Assembly: GCF_007827815.1 (NCBI RefSeq)
Contig: NZ_VITH01000017.1
Coordinates: 62,001-126,000 of the forward strand
Origin: Azospirillum brasilense
GTDB taxonomy: Bacteria > Pseudomonadota > Alphaproteobacteria > Azospirillales > Azospirillaceae
Reading direction: 5' to 3'
DNA: 64,000 bases
Shown: piece by piece, positions 26,241 through 35,229 of the stretch
How positions within the stretch are numbered: position 1 is the stretch's first letter
Layout of the letters: every line of letters begins with the position of its first letter
Notes under the pieces: generated by a model
What the model was told of the DNA's origin: nothing
Databases searched by the model: none
What the model saw: only the letters and a program-made list of their open reading frames with translations
Program-made: the position numbers and the translations under genes

Positions 26241-27935
26241 ATGAGTCCCGACGCCCCTTCCCGCGATGATCTCTCCAGTCTGACGGCCGAGGCCGCCCGC
26301 CACCACGCCGAGGGACGGCTGGCCGAGGCGGTGACCGCCTACACCGACGCCTTGCGGCTGGATCGCCGCAACCCGGCGCTGCTCTACGGCTTCGGGCTGG
26401 TGCTGCGCGATCTCGGACAGATGGACGGGGCCGCCACATGCTTCGCGGCGGCCTTTGCCCTCGATCCCCGGTTCGTGGACGCGGCCGACAGCCTGGGCAC
26501 GCTGCGCGCCGGGCAGGGCCGTTTCGCCGAGGCCGAAGCCTGCCACCGCGCCGCCCTGGCCCACCGCGCCGACCGGGCGACCTTTTGGAACAATCTGGCC
26601 AACGCGCTGAGCCGGCAAGGGCGGGCCGCCGCCGCCCTGGCGGCGTGGCAGCGCGCCGTCCTGCTCGACCCGGCCTTGCCGGAGGGGCTGTCTAACCTCG
26701 GCGGCGGTCTGCGCGACGCCGAACGGCTGGACGAGGCCGAGCGGGTGCACCGCCGCGCCCTGCGGCTGATGCCGGACGAGCCGCAGGCCAACAACAACTT
26801 CGGCCACGCGTTGCAGGCCCGCCTCCGCCATGCGGAGGCGGGCCGCTGGTTCCGCCGTGCCCTGGCGCTCGACCCCGGCTACGCGGCGGCGCTCTGCAAT
26901 CTCGGTTTGGCGGTGCAGCGCCTGGGCGACGACGGGCTGGCGGAGCGCCTGTACGGGCGGGCGCTGCGCGTGGTGCCCGATCTGGCGCTGGCCCAATTCA
27001 ACCGTGGCTTGCTGCAGTTGGAGCGCGGCGAACTGGCGGAGGGTTGGGCCGGCTATGGCTGGCGCTTCGCGTCCGGTCAGGCGGGCGGGGCGCGCCAGCC
27101 ACGGTTGCCCGCGTGGCGCGGCGAGGACTTGACGGGCAAGCGCCTGCTGATCTGGGGCGAGCAGGGGGTGGGCGACACCATCCTGTTCTCCTCGCTCTGC
27201 ACCGAGGCGATCGCCCGCTCCCGTTCCGTGGTGATCGAGGCCGACCGGCGGCTGGTGCCCCTGTTCGCCCGCTCCTTTCCCGGCGCGCTGGTCCGCCCGC
27301 AAAGTCCGGATGCCGTGGCGGTGCCCGATTGCGACCTGCACACGCCCATCGGCTCCCTGGCCCGGGTGTTCCGCCGCGACCTGTCCGCCTTCCCAGGGGC
27401 GGCCGACGGCTGGCTGGTCCCCGACCCGGCGCGGGTGGCGGTGTGGCGGGAGCGGGTGGCCGCGCTCGGCCCCGGCCTGCGCGTGGGGATCGGCTGGCGC
27501 AGCGCGCTGATGACCGAATCGCGCCGCGCCGCCTACAGCCGGCTCGACCAGTGGGGCGCGCTGTTCGCCGTGCCGGGTCTGGTCTTCGTCAACCTCCAGT
27601 ACGGCGCGTGCGAGGCCGAGCGGGTCGCGGCGGAGGACCGGTTCGGCGTCGCCATCCATCGCTGGGACGACCTCAACCTGACCGATGATGTCGACGGGAC
27701 GGCGGCGCTGATGACGACCCTGGATCTGGTGATCGCGCCCGCCACGGCGGTGGGGGAACTGGCGGCGGCGCTCGGCGTGCCGGTCTGGCGCTTCGGTGGG
27801 CGGGACTGGACCCAACTCGGCAGCGCGGTTCGCCCCTGGTTTCCCGCGCAGCGCCTGTTCCAACCGCGGGCCGGGGAGGACCTCCCTGGCGTGTTGAGGC
27901 GGATGGCCGCACAACTCAGCCGGCGCCCTATCTGA
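26241..27935 (+). CDS. TPR-repeat protein with glycosyltransferase-9-like C-terminal domain
   Basis: Protein of 564 aa. The first 270 residues hold about seven tetratricopeptide repeats, for example AVTAYTDALRLDRRNPALLY, EAEACHRAALAHRADRATFW and AERVHRRALRLMPDEPQANN. The remainder contains LLIWGEQGVGDTILFSSL and later LVIAPATAVGELAAALGVPV, the pattern of alphaproteobacterial TPR proteins ending in a heptosyltransferase-like (GT-B) domain. The ATG at 26241 follows a hairpin and has no strong ribosome binding site. No polysaccharide genes are nearby and the glycan or protein target is unknown. A non-catalytic role is possible. Confidence 0.78.
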   Translation: MSPDAPSRDDLSSLTAEAARHHAEGRLAEAVTAYTDALRLDRRNPALLYGFGLVLRDLGQMDGAATCFAAAFALDPRFVDAADSLGTLRAGQGRFAEAEACHRAALAHRADRATFWNNLANALSRQGRAAAALAAWQRAVLLDPALPEGLSNLGGGLRDAERLDEAERVHRRALRLMPDEPQANNNFGHALQARLRHAEAGRWFRRALALDPGYAAALCNLGLAVQRLGDDGLAERLYGRALRVVPDLALAQFNRGLLQLERGELAEGWAGYGWRFASGQAGGARQPRLPAWRGEDLTGKRLLIWGEQGVGDTILFSSLCTEAIARSRSVVIEADRRLVPLFARSFPGALVRPQSPDAVAVPDCDLHTPIGSLARVFRRDLSAFPGAADGWLVPDPARVAVWRERVAALGPGLRVGIGWRSALMTESRRAAYSRLDQWGALFAVPGLVFVNLQYGACEAERVAAEDRFGVAIHRWDDLNLTDDVDGTAALMTTLDLVIAPATAVGELAAALGVPVWRFGGRDWTQLGSAVRPWFPAQRLFQPRAGEDLPGVLRRMAAQLSRRPI

Positions 27936-28046
27936 AATTTCGGCGAAAAACAATTCGCAACTTTACATGCTTTGCGGTAATGTGAGGGTCCAGCGATCCA
28001 TTCGCGTTTCCCCGTCCGGGGTGCGCGCCTGATGGGAGAGGGTGCC

Positions 28047-28748
28047 ATGTCTGACGGAATGGCCGGCGTCAACCAGATGGTCTCGGACCTCAACAAGTCC
28101 GTGTCCGCTGCCGTCGAACGCATGAACGCCCAGCGGGAGGCCGAGGCCGCCGCCGCCGCGAACGTGCAGGAATTCCGGAAGGACGTCCGCAAATCCTCGG
28201 TCAACACCCCCGGCTTCGCCACGGACATGGGCGTTCTCGCCAAGAATGTGACCCGGCTGAACGTGGTCGGCGCGCTGGGCGCCGACGATCCCGTCGATTT
28301 CTACAAGTTCCGCGTGACCACCAAGGGCGAAGTGACTCTGGGCCAAGTGGGCGACGATGGGCTGCGCGTCCAGGTGATGTCGAAGTTCGGCACGGTCCTG
28401 GCGGACAGCGACAAGAGTGCGGGAAAGAACTACGACGCCTTCAAGAGCATGATGCAGGGCGAGTATGAGCTCGACCGCGGCGACTACACGCTGCGCCTGA
28501 CGCGTGACAAGGGGCAGTCGGCGAAGGACCCCAAGAACTACGCCATCCAGCTCAGCATGGGCAAATACACCCAGGATTACGACACGGTCGCCAAGGCGCC
28601 AAAGAAGGGGGAAAGCCCGTTCAACCTGTCCACCGGACAGCAGGCTATGCTGGATGGACTGAGCCAGGCGGCGTCGAGCCTGAATTCGATCCCCACCGGC
28701 CAGTCCGGCACGCAGAAGCTGCTGGGCAGCTTCAACCTGTTCGTCTGA
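28047..28748 (+). CDS. Uncharacterised protein with PPC-like beta-sandwich pattern
   Basis: I do not recognise this 233-aa protein. The first 45 residues look helical and coiled-coil-like (MVSDLNKSVSAAVERMNAQR then an Ala-rich segment). Residues about 65-165 alternate in a way that resembles bacterial pre-peptidase C-terminal (PPC) domains, with GADDPVDFYKFRVTTKGEVT and ELDRGDYTLRLTRD. No signal peptide or membrane helix is seen. The ATG at 28047 has GGGAGAGGG just upstream, and a clear intrinsic terminator follows, so it is a monocistronic and probably well-expressed gene. It could be a secreted protein using a signal-peptide-independent route; this is only an inference. Confidence 0.75.
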   Translation: MSDGMAGVNQMVSDLNKSVSAAVERMNAQREAEAAAAANVQEFRKDVRKSSVNTPGFATDMGVLAKNVTRLNVVGALGADDPVDFYKFRVTTKGEVTLGQVGDDGLRVQVMSKFGTVLADSDKSAGKNYDAFKSMMQGEYELDRGDYTLRLTRDKGQSAKDPKNYAIQLSMGKYTQDYDTVAKAPKKGESPFNLSTGQQAMLDGLSQAASSLNSIPTGQSGTQKLLGSFNLFV

Positions 28749-28776
28749 GCACAGTCAGCACCCGTCCGAACGTCCG

Positions 28777-28811
28777 AGCCCTTTCCCCACCCACGGGGGA
28801 AGGGCTTTTTC
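28777..28811 (+). terminator. Rho-independent terminator
   Basis: AGCCCTTTCCCC, loop ACCCAC, then GGGGGAAGGGCTTTTT: a 12-bp stem followed by five T residues, 28 bp after the preceding stop codon. The best intrinsic terminator in the window. Confidence 0.9.
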
Positions 28812-28908
28812 CATCCGGGGTCCCCGGCCCACCCCGGTCGGCGCTCCTCCGCCGGTGCACCCTGCATTCGGCGGACCTTTCGCCCGTGGGAAATGTTAAG
28901 CCAACGCT

Positions 28909-30177
28909 ATGACCGCACCGGACCACCCGATCCTGCTCTGCCACGACTGCGGGGCGCCGCACGCCCTGCCGCCGGTCTCGCCCGGCCATCGCGCCGAATG
29001 CCACCGCTGCGGCGCGGTGCTGCGCCATTTCCGGACCGGCGGGCTGGGGCAGGCGGTGGCGCTGGCCATCGCCTCGACGATCCTCTTCGTCACCGCCAAC
29101 CTCTTCCCGATCCTGACCTTCGAGCTGGAGGGGCGGGCGCAGACGGCGACCCTGCTCAGCGGCTCGGTGGCGCTGTGGGACGGCGGCTACGAGGTGTTGG
29201 GCGTCCTGGTCTTCTTCGTGCTGTTCCTGGCGCCGCTGGCGCAGGTGCTCGGCACGCTCTACGTGGTGATGCCGCTCGCCGCCGGGCGGACGGCGGCGCC
29301 GGGGGCGGCCTGGACCTTCCGGACGGTGGCGCGGCTGCGCCGCTGGGCGATGGCGGAGGTCTTTCTGCTCGGCCTGATCGTCGCCTATGTGAAGCTGTCC
29401 GATCTGGCGGAGCTGGAGCCGGGGGCGTCGCTGGCCGCCCTGGTCGCCTTCATCCTGGTGCAGGTCTGGGGGGAAGCGTCGCTCAGCCCCTTCGAGGTGT
29501 GGGAGCGGATCGCCCCGCAGACCCGCGTCACCCAGGCCGCCGCCGCCGACCCGGAGCGGCTGACCGCCTGCCACGATTGCCATCAGGTGGTGGCGGGGTC
29601 GGATGGTGCGTGCCCACGCTGCGGCGCCCGTCTGCACCACCGCAAGCCGAACAGCCTGCCGCGCGGCTGGGCGCTGATCTCCGCGGCGACGATCCTCTAC
29701 ATCCCCGCGAACCTGCTGCCGATCATGACGGTGGTTTATTTCGGCGCCGGCCAGCCCGACACCATCCTGTCCGGTGTGGAGGCTCTGATCGCGGCGGAGA
29801 TGTGGCCGGTCGCCCTGCTGGTATTCTTCGCCAGCATCACCGTGCCGGTGCTGAAGCTGATCGGGCTGGCCTATCTGCTGTGGACGGTGCAGCGGGGCTC
29901 GCCGAAACGGCAGCGCGACCGCACGCGGCTCTACCGCCTGATCGAGGGGGTCGGGCGCTGGTCGATGGTGGACATCTTCATGATCTCGCTTCTGGCGGCC
30001 CTGGTCCAGTTAGGCGCCATCGCCACCATCCACGCGGAGATTGGCGCCGTCGCCTTCGCCGCGGTCGTCATCATCACCATGCTGGCGTCGGAGTCCTTCG
30101 ACCCGCGGCTGATCTGGGATGCGCCGCCCCGGCGGGCGCAGCGGCAGGATTCTTCTATGATTGATGCCCATGACTGA
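28909..30177 (+). CDS. pqiA: Paraquat-inducible protein A (PqiA)
   Basis: Inner-membrane protein of 422 aa made of two homologous halves. Each half has a rubredoxin-like zinc motif (CHDC...CHRC near residues 11-34, and CHDC...CPRC near residues 222-242) followed by four membrane helices, for example ALAIASTILFVTANLFPILT and ISAATILYIPANLLPIM. It is the membrane partner of the PqiB MCE tunnel, which is thought to carry lipids across the periplasm. The pqiB start overlaps its stop, so the genes are coupled. The name reflects oxidative induction in E. coli; induction here is not shown by sequence. Confidence 0.93.
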   Translation: MTAPDHPILLCHDCGAPHALPPVSPGHRAECHRCGAVLRHFRTGGLGQAVALAIASTILFVTANLFPILTFELEGRAQTATLLSGSVALWDGGYEVLGVLVFFVLFLAPLAQVLGTLYVVMPLAAGRTAAPGAAWTFRTVARLRRWAMAEVFLLGLIVAYVKLSDLAELEPGASLAALVAFILVQVWGEASLSPFEVWERIAPQTRVTQAAAADPERLTACHDCHQVVAGSDGACPRCGARLHHRKPNSLPRGWALISAATILYIPANLLPIMTVVYFGAGQPDTILSGVEALIAAEMWPVALLVFFASITVPVLKLIGLAYLLWTVQRGSPKRQRDRTRLYRLIEGVGRWSMVDIFMISLLAALVQLGAIATIHAEIGAVAFAAVVIITMLASESFDPRLIWDAPPRRAQRQDSSMIDAHD

Positions 30178-31864
30178 TCCCAAGCCCACCGTGGAGCCGG
30201 CCAGCCCGGTGATCCGCCGCCGCCGCGGCCTGCCGCTGATCTGGCTGGTGCCGCTGGTCGCCGCGCTGATCGGCGGCTGGCTGGCCTGGAAGACGCTGAA
30301 CGAGCGCGGGCCGACCATCACCATCACCTTCGACACGGCGGAGGGGCTGGAGCCCGGCAAGACCCGCGTGCGCTACCGCGACGTCGATGTCGGGACCGTG
30401 CAGGGGGTGGCGGTCTCGCCCGACCTGTCCAACGTCATCGTCTCCGTGCGCATGGTGAAGGGGGCGGCTTCCTACCTCAACGACCGGACGAGCTTCTGGG
30501 TGGTCAAGCCGCGGCTGGGCTTCGGCGGCGTGTCGGGCCTCGGCACGCTGGTTTCGGGCGCCTACATCGGCATGGATCCGGGAACCGGCAACGGCGAGGC
30601 GCTCACCGCCTTCCGCGGGTTGGAGGAACCGCCGCTGATCCGCTCCAGTTCGCCGGGGCGGCGCTTCGCGCTCCGCGCCGACCGGTTGGGCGGCCTCGGG
30701 CCGGGGGCGCCGATCTACTACCGCGGCATCCAGGTTGGCGAGGTGGTCGGCTACGAGTTCTCCAAGGACTGGCAGTCGCTGACCATCCCGGTCTTCATCC
30801 ACGCCCCCTACGACCGGATCGTCCGGCCCAACACCCGCTTCTGGAACGCCAGCGGCCTGTCGGTGTCCATCGGGCCGGAGGGGCCGACGGTGGCGCTGGA
30901 GTCCCTGCAATCGCTGGCGACCGGCGGCGTGTCCTTCGAGACTCCCGGCCTCGGCGGTCCCGGCGACAACGGCGAGATCGCGGCGGAGGGCACGGACTTT
31001 CCGCTCTACGAGAACCGTAACGCGGCCAGCGACGCGCGCTTCACCCGGCGGGTGCCTTTCCTGGTGCATTTCGACGGGTCGGTGCGCGGCCTGCATCCGG
31101 GCTCGGCTGTGGAGTTCCGCGGCATCCGGGTGGGCGAGGTGACGGACATCCGCCTGGACGTCGATCCGGTGTCGGGGGAGGCCCGCATCCCGGTCACCCT
31201 GAACATCGAGCCGGAGCGGCTGGGCGGAGAGCTGCCGGCAGCGCACGACACCGAGGCCGCCTATGCCGGCATGCAGGCGCTGGTCGAGCGGGGGCTGCGG
31301 GCGCAGTTGCGCACCGGCAACCTGCTGACCGGCGAGCTGATCGTGACGTTGGACCTGTTCCCCGATGCGCCGAAGCAGACGATGATTTCGGGCGGTCCCT
31401 ATCCGGAGGTGCCGTCCCAGCCGAACGTGCTCGACACGGCGACCAAGACCGCCACCGACCTGATGAACGAGCTGGCCCGCGCGCCCATCGCCGAAACGGT
31501 GGTGGAGCTGCGCTCGACCATCCAGAAGGCCGGCGCCCTGATCGCCTCGCCGGAGATCGCCCAGGCCATCGGCTCGCTCAGCCGGTCGTTGGCCGAGCTG
31601 GAGAAGACCACGCAGGCGCTGGGCAGCGAGGGCGAGCCGACCATCCGCGCCCTGCGCGACGTGGCGGAGAACACCTCCAAGCTGGTCCGGCAGGCCGAAA
31701 AGACGCTCAGCAGCACCGATGGGTTGGTCAACTCGTCCCGTCCCGCGGTCAGCGACCTGCAGGGGCTGGTGCGCGAACTGACCGCCGCGGCCCGGTCGAT
31801 CCGCGGCCTGACCGACTATCTCGAACGCCATCCCGAAGCCCTGATCCGGGGCAAACGCGGTTGA
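30170..31864 (+). CDS. pqiB: MCE-domain lipid transport protein PqiB
   Basis: Single-pass inner-membrane protein with a long periplasmic part, about 564 aa. The membrane helix (GLPLIWLVPLVAALIGGWLA) lies near residues 18-40. Three MCE domains follow, with recurring patterns such as LEPGKTRVRYRDVDVGTVQG, LGPGAPIYYRGIQVGEVVGY and LHPGSAVEFRGIRVGEVTDI. A C-terminal coiled coil of about 120 residues would form the tunnel shaft. The start is ATG at 30170 or 30164; both overlap the end of pqiA. It probably forms a hexameric channel linking inner and outer membranes together with PqiA and the PqiC lipoprotein. Confidence 0.93.
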   Translation: MTDPKPTVEPASPVIRRRRGLPLIWLVPLVAALIGGWLAWKTLNERGPTITITFDTAEGLEPGKTRVRYRDVDVGTVQGVAVSPDLSNVIVSVRMVKGAASYLNDRTSFWVVKPRLGFGGVSGLGTLVSGAYIGMDPGTGNGEALTAFRGLEEPPLIRSSSPGRRFALRADRLGGLGPGAPIYYRGIQVGEVVGYEFSKDWQSLTIPVFIHAPYDRIVRPNTRFWNASGLSVSIGPEGPTVALESLQSLATGGVSFETPGLGGPGDNGEIAAEGTDFPLYENRNAASDARFTRRVPFLVHFDGSVRGLHPGSAVEFRGIRVGEVTDIRLDVDPVSGEARIPVTLNIEPERLGGELPAAHDTEAAYAGMQALVERGLRAQLRTGNLLTGELIVTLDLFPDAPKQTMISGGPYPEVPSQPNVLDTATKTATDLMNELARAPIAETVVELRSTIQKAGALIASPEIAQAIGSLSRSLAELEKTTQALGSEGEPTIRALRDVAENTSKLVRQAEKTLSSTDGLVNSSRPAVSDLQGLVRELTAAARSIRGLTDYLERHPEALIRGKRG

Positions 31865-31872
31865 GGACACCC

Positions 31873-32484
31873 ATGGCAATCGCTCGTCACACCCATCGCT
31901 TGCTGCTGTGCGCTTCCGCTGTGGCCCTGCTGGCCGCCTGCAGCACGCCGCCCAGCCGCTTCTACCATCTGGACGCGGTCGCGCCGGACACGGCCCCCTC
32001 GGGCACAGCCCCAATGCGGGCCGGCGAGGCGCAACGGCGGGTGATCGGGCTGGAGGGCGTGAAGGTCCCCGGCTATCTCGACCGGTCGGAGCTGGTGATG
32101 CGGGCGCCGGGCAACCGGCTGGTCGTCCGCGAGTTCGACCGCTGGGGCGGCCCCCTTGACGAAATGGTGACCCGCACGCTGCTGCGGAACCTGGAGACGG
32201 ACCTGCCGGGGACGGAGGTCGTCGGCCTGCCGCTTCAGCGCGACTTCCCGCTGTCCCAGGTGGTCGAGGTGACGCTGGACCGCTTCGACGCGGCGGAGGA
32301 GGGGCCGGCCGTTCTGGAGGCGCGCTGGCGCGTCTTCGACCAGGGCGGCGACCGGCTGCGCCGGCTGGGTCACACCGCGGCGCAGGAACCGGTGAGCGCT
32401 GCCGGCGATCCCGGTGCCGTCGCCGATGCCCTCAGCCGAACCCTGGCCCGTTTGGCGCAAGATATTGCAAGCGCGCTGCGCTGA
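31873..32484 (+). CDS. pqiC: Outer-membrane lipoprotein PqiC (ABC-type transport auxiliary component)
   Basis: Lipoprotein of 203 aa. The signal peptide ends in the lipobox LLAAC (Cys about residue 23) followed by STPPSRFYHLD, the typical opening of the PqiC/YmbA family. The ATG at 31873 follows GAGGACACCC. It is 8 bp downstream of pqiB and completes the pqiABC operon. By family precedent it sits at the inner face of the outer membrane, where it docks the PqiB tunnel. The next 309 bp contain no gene. Confidence 0.9.
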   Translation: MAIARHTHRLLLCASAVALLAACSTPPSRFYHLDAVAPDTAPSGTAPMRAGEAQRRVIGLEGVKVPGYLDRSELVMRAPGNRLVVREFDRWGGPLDEMVTRTLLRNLETDLPGTEVVGLPLQRDFPLSQVVEVTLDRFDAAEEGPAVLEARWRVFDQGGDRLRRLGHTAAQEPVSAAGDPGAVADALSRTLARLAQDIASALR

Positions 32485-32793
32485 TCCGAACCGTCTGTTT
32501 TAAAACGGCCGATCCGGATGAAAATATTCGATTTCCGGTGGATTGTCTCAAATGCTGCGACGCAGAAACGGCCGGTTTCTTCAGTTTTTGTGACAGGACG
32601 TGCCTTGGACGGTGCCCTGCGTATTTCGCAGGGATTGATTGATTGGGATCAATGAGGCTGGGGAGCTTTGGGCGCCTACTGATCGGGCAAGCGCGATGCT
32701 TGGCCGGGCGGTTCGTCCGGTTCGGCGCCGCGCAACGTGGCGCGGCCCCCGCCGGGGAGGGCAGGGACCGCCGCAGACAAACAGAGGCGCGTC
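32485..32793. other. Intergenic region upstream of pflB
   Basis: This 309-bp stretch has no convincing gene. It holds a palindrome GTTTTAAAAC just after pqiC, which could help terminate that operon, and an AT-richer segment. It also holds a perfect hairpin CCCTGCG-TATTT-CGCAGGG at 32615-32633 and, directly after it, an FNR-type box listed separately. The hairpin immediately upstream of the box could be a second operator. Confidence 0.7.
32639..32652. promoter_or_regulatory. FNR/FixK-type box upstream of pflB
   Basis: TTGATTGGGATCAA is a perfect TTGAT-N4-ATCAA site, centred about 148 bp before the pflB start codon. It suggests oxygen-controlled expression of the glycyl-radical enzyme gene by an FNR, FixK or Anr protein. 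Confidence 0.88.
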
Positions 32794-35076
32794 ATGGATT
32801 CCCTGATGTTCGAACCGAAAATCCCCGTTGCCGAAGCCGAGACGCCGGACCCCTGGCGCGGTTTTGCGCCCGGTTCCTGGCGGACCACGGTCGATCTGCG
32901 CGATTTCATCGTGAAGAACGTCCGCCCCTACGGCGGCGACGGCAGTTTCCTCTCCCCGGCCAGCGACCGCACCCTGTCGCTGTGGAACAAGGTGCGCGAT
33001 CTCCTGAAGGAGGAGCGCGCGGCCAAGGGCGGCGTGCTCGACGCCGACACGGAGCTGGTGTCCTCCATCGTCAGCCACGCCCCCGGCTACATCGACCGGG
33101 AGCTTGAGGTCATCGTCGGGCTTCAGACGGACAAGCCGCTGAAGCGGTCGATCATGCCCTTCGGCGGCTGGCGGATGGTCAAGACGGGCTTGGAGGCCTA
33201 CGGCTTCAAGCCCTCGCCCAAGCTGGACGACGTGTTCCCGGCGCTGCGCAAGACGCACAACGACGGCGTCTTCGACGTCTACACCGACGAGATGCTGCGC
33301 TGCCGCAAGTCCGGCGTCATCACCGGCCTGCCGGACGCCTACGGCCGCGGGCGCATCATCGGCGACTACCGCCGGCTGGCGCTCTACGGCGCCGATTTCC
33401 TGATCGCCGACAAGAAGGCCCAGTACAAGAGCCTGGAAGTCGACCGCATCGACGAGAACACGCTGCGCCTGCGCGAGGAGATCACCGAGCAGATCCGCGC
33501 GCTCCGCGACCTCGTGACGATGGCGGCGTCCTACGGCTTCGACGTGACCCGCCCGGCGACCAACGCCTTCGAGGCGGTGCAGTGGACCTACCTCGCCTAT
33601 CTGGCGGCGGTGAAGGAGGCCAACGGGGCGGCCATGTCGCTCGGCCGCGTCTCCAGCTTCCTTGACGTCTACATCGAGCGCGACCTGCGCGAAGGCCGCC
33701 TGGACGAGGCGGGCGCTCAGGAGCTGATTGACCAGTTCGTCATCAAGCTGCGGATGGTGCGTTTCCTGCGCACGCCGGAATACGACCAGCTCTTCTCGGG
33801 CGACCCGACCTGGGTGACGGAGTGCATCGGCGGCATGGCGCTCGACGGGCGCACGCTGGTCACCAAGGGCAGCTTCCGCATGCTGCACACACTCCAGAAT
33901 CTCGGCCCGGCGCCGGAACCGAACCTGACCGTTCTGTGGTCGGAGAGCCTGCCGGAGGGCTTCAAGAAGTTCTGCGCCGAGACCTCCATCAAGACCTGCT
34001 CGGTGCAGTACGAGAACGACGACCTGATGCGGCCCTACTGGGGCGACGACTACGGCATCGCCTGCTGCGTCTCGGCCATGCGCATCGGCAAGCAGATGCA
34101 GTTCTTCGGCGCCCGCGCCAACCTCGCCAAGACGCTGCTCTACGCCATCAACGGCGGCCGCGACGAGGTCTCCGGTGAGCAGGTCGGCCCGGCCTTCGCG
34201 CCGATCACCGGCGACGTGCTCGACCACGACACGGTGGTCGCCCGTCTGCTGCCGATGATGGAGTGGTTGGCGCGCGCCTACATGAACACGCTCAACGCCA
34301 TCCACTTCATGCATGACAAGTACATGTACGAGCGGCTGGAGATGGCGCTGCACGACCGCGACGTGCTGCGCACCATGGCCTGCGGCATCGCCGGTCTGAG
34401 CGTGGTCGCGGACAGCCTGTCGGCGATCAAGCACGCCACGGTCAAGGTGGTGCGCGACGAACGTGGCCTCGCCACCGACTTCGTCATCGAGGGCGACTAC
34501 CCGGCCTTCGGCAACAACGACGACCGGGTCGACGGGATCGCGGTGTGGTTGGTCGAGACCTTCATGGGCCTGCTGCGCAAGCAGAAGGCCTACCGCGACG
34601 CGGTGCCGACGCAGTCGGTGCTGACGATCACCTCGAACGTGGTCTACGGCAAGAAGACGGGCAACACGCCGGACGGGCGCAAGGCCGGCCAGCCCTTCGC
34701 GCCGGGGGCCAACCCGATGCACGGGCGCGACCGCAAGGGGGCGATCGCCTCGATGGCGTCGGTGGCCAAGCTGCCCTACGCCCACGCCCAGGACGGCATC
34801 AGCTACACCTTCACCATCGTGCCCGGCGCGCTGGGTCCGACCGAGGGCGAGCGGGTGGATAACTTGGTGGGCATGCTGGACGGCTATTTCGGCCAGGGCG
34901 GCCACCACATCAACGTGAACGTCTTCGACCGCGAGACGCTGCTGCACGCCATGGACCATCCGGAGCTGTACCCGCAGCTGACCATCCGGGTGTCGGGCTA
35001 CGCGGTGAACTTCATCAAGCTGACCCGCGAGCAGCAGATGGACGTCATCAGCCGCACCTTCCATGGGGCGCATTGA
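32794..35076 (+). CDS. pflB: Formate C-acetyltransferase (pyruvate formate-lyase)
   Basis: Glycyl-radical enzyme of 760 aa converting pyruvate and CoA to acetyl-CoA and formate under anoxic conditions. The adjacent catalytic cysteines are in YGIACCVSAM, preceded by SVQYENDDLMRPYWGDDYG. The radical glycine lies near the C-terminus in RVSGYAVNF, followed by KLTREQQMDVISRTF, all as in the E. coli enzyme. The ATG at 32794 gives the family N-terminus; an upstream in-frame extension to 32737 is not family-like. No activating enzyme (pflA) gene is next to it, so the activase must be elsewhere. The FNR box fits oxygen sensitivity of the radical. Confidence 0.95.
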   Translation: MDSLMFEPKIPVAEAETPDPWRGFAPGSWRTTVDLRDFIVKNVRPYGGDGSFLSPASDRTLSLWNKVRDLLKEERAAKGGVLDADTELVSSIVSHAPGYIDRELEVIVGLQTDKPLKRSIMPFGGWRMVKTGLEAYGFKPSPKLDDVFPALRKTHNDGVFDVYTDEMLRCRKSGVITGLPDAYGRGRIIGDYRRLALYGADFLIADKKAQYKSLEVDRIDENTLRLREEITEQIRALRDLVTMAASYGFDVTRPATNAFEAVQWTYLAYLAAVKEANGAAMSLGRVSSFLDVYIERDLREGRLDEAGAQELIDQFVIKLRMVRFLRTPEYDQLFSGDPTWVTECIGGMALDGRTLVTKGSFRMLHTLQNLGPAPEPNLTVLWSESLPEGFKKFCAETSIKTCSVQYENDDLMRPYWGDDYGIACCVSAMRIGKQMQFFGARANLAKTLLYAINGGRDEVSGEQVGPAFAPITGDVLDHDTVVARLLPMMEWLARAYMNTLNAIHFMHDKYMYERLEMALHDRDVLRTMACGIAGLSVVADSLSAIKHATVKVVRDERGLATDFVIEGDYPAFGNNDDRVDGIAVWLVETFMGLLRKQKAYRDAVPTQSVLTITSNVVYGKKTGNTPDGRKAGQPFAPGANPMHGRDRKGAIASMASVAKLPYAHAQDGISYTFTIVPGALGPTEGERVDNLVGMLDGYFGQGGHHINVNVFDRETLLHAMDHPELYPQLTIRVSGYAVNFIKLTREQQMDVISRTFHGAH

Positions 35077-35100
35077 CGAGTTGTTGAGCAGCGGCGTGTT

Positions 35101-35202
35101 GCCCCCTCCCTGACCCTCCCCCGCTGGGCGGGGGAGGGAACAGCTCCCTCTCCCGCCCAGCGGGGGAGGGAAGGGGCCCGCGCAGCGGGAAGGGTGGGGG
35201 CC
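35101..35202. repeat. GC-rich palindromic intergenic repeat, type A copy 2
   Basis: GCCCCCTCCCTGACCCTCCC opens the element; inner stems CCCCCGCTGGGCGGGGG and CTCTCCCGCCCAGCGGGGGAG follow. It occupies the gap between the convergent pflB and sigma-54 activator genes and may serve as a bidirectional terminator. Related to the copies at 15681 and 39878. Confidence 0.8.
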
Positions 35203-35229
35203 CTACTCCATCCCCCTCACACCGCACCC

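Noticed and set aside
23838..27953. Minus-strand open frame of 1371 codons
   Set aside because: Opposite to maeB and the TPR gene, both clearly real. The translation is low-complexity with no recognisable domain.
32605..32620. Possible sigma-54 promoter before pflB
   Set aside because: GG and GC have correct spacing, but most other consensus positions differ. Kept only as a remark, not as a feature.
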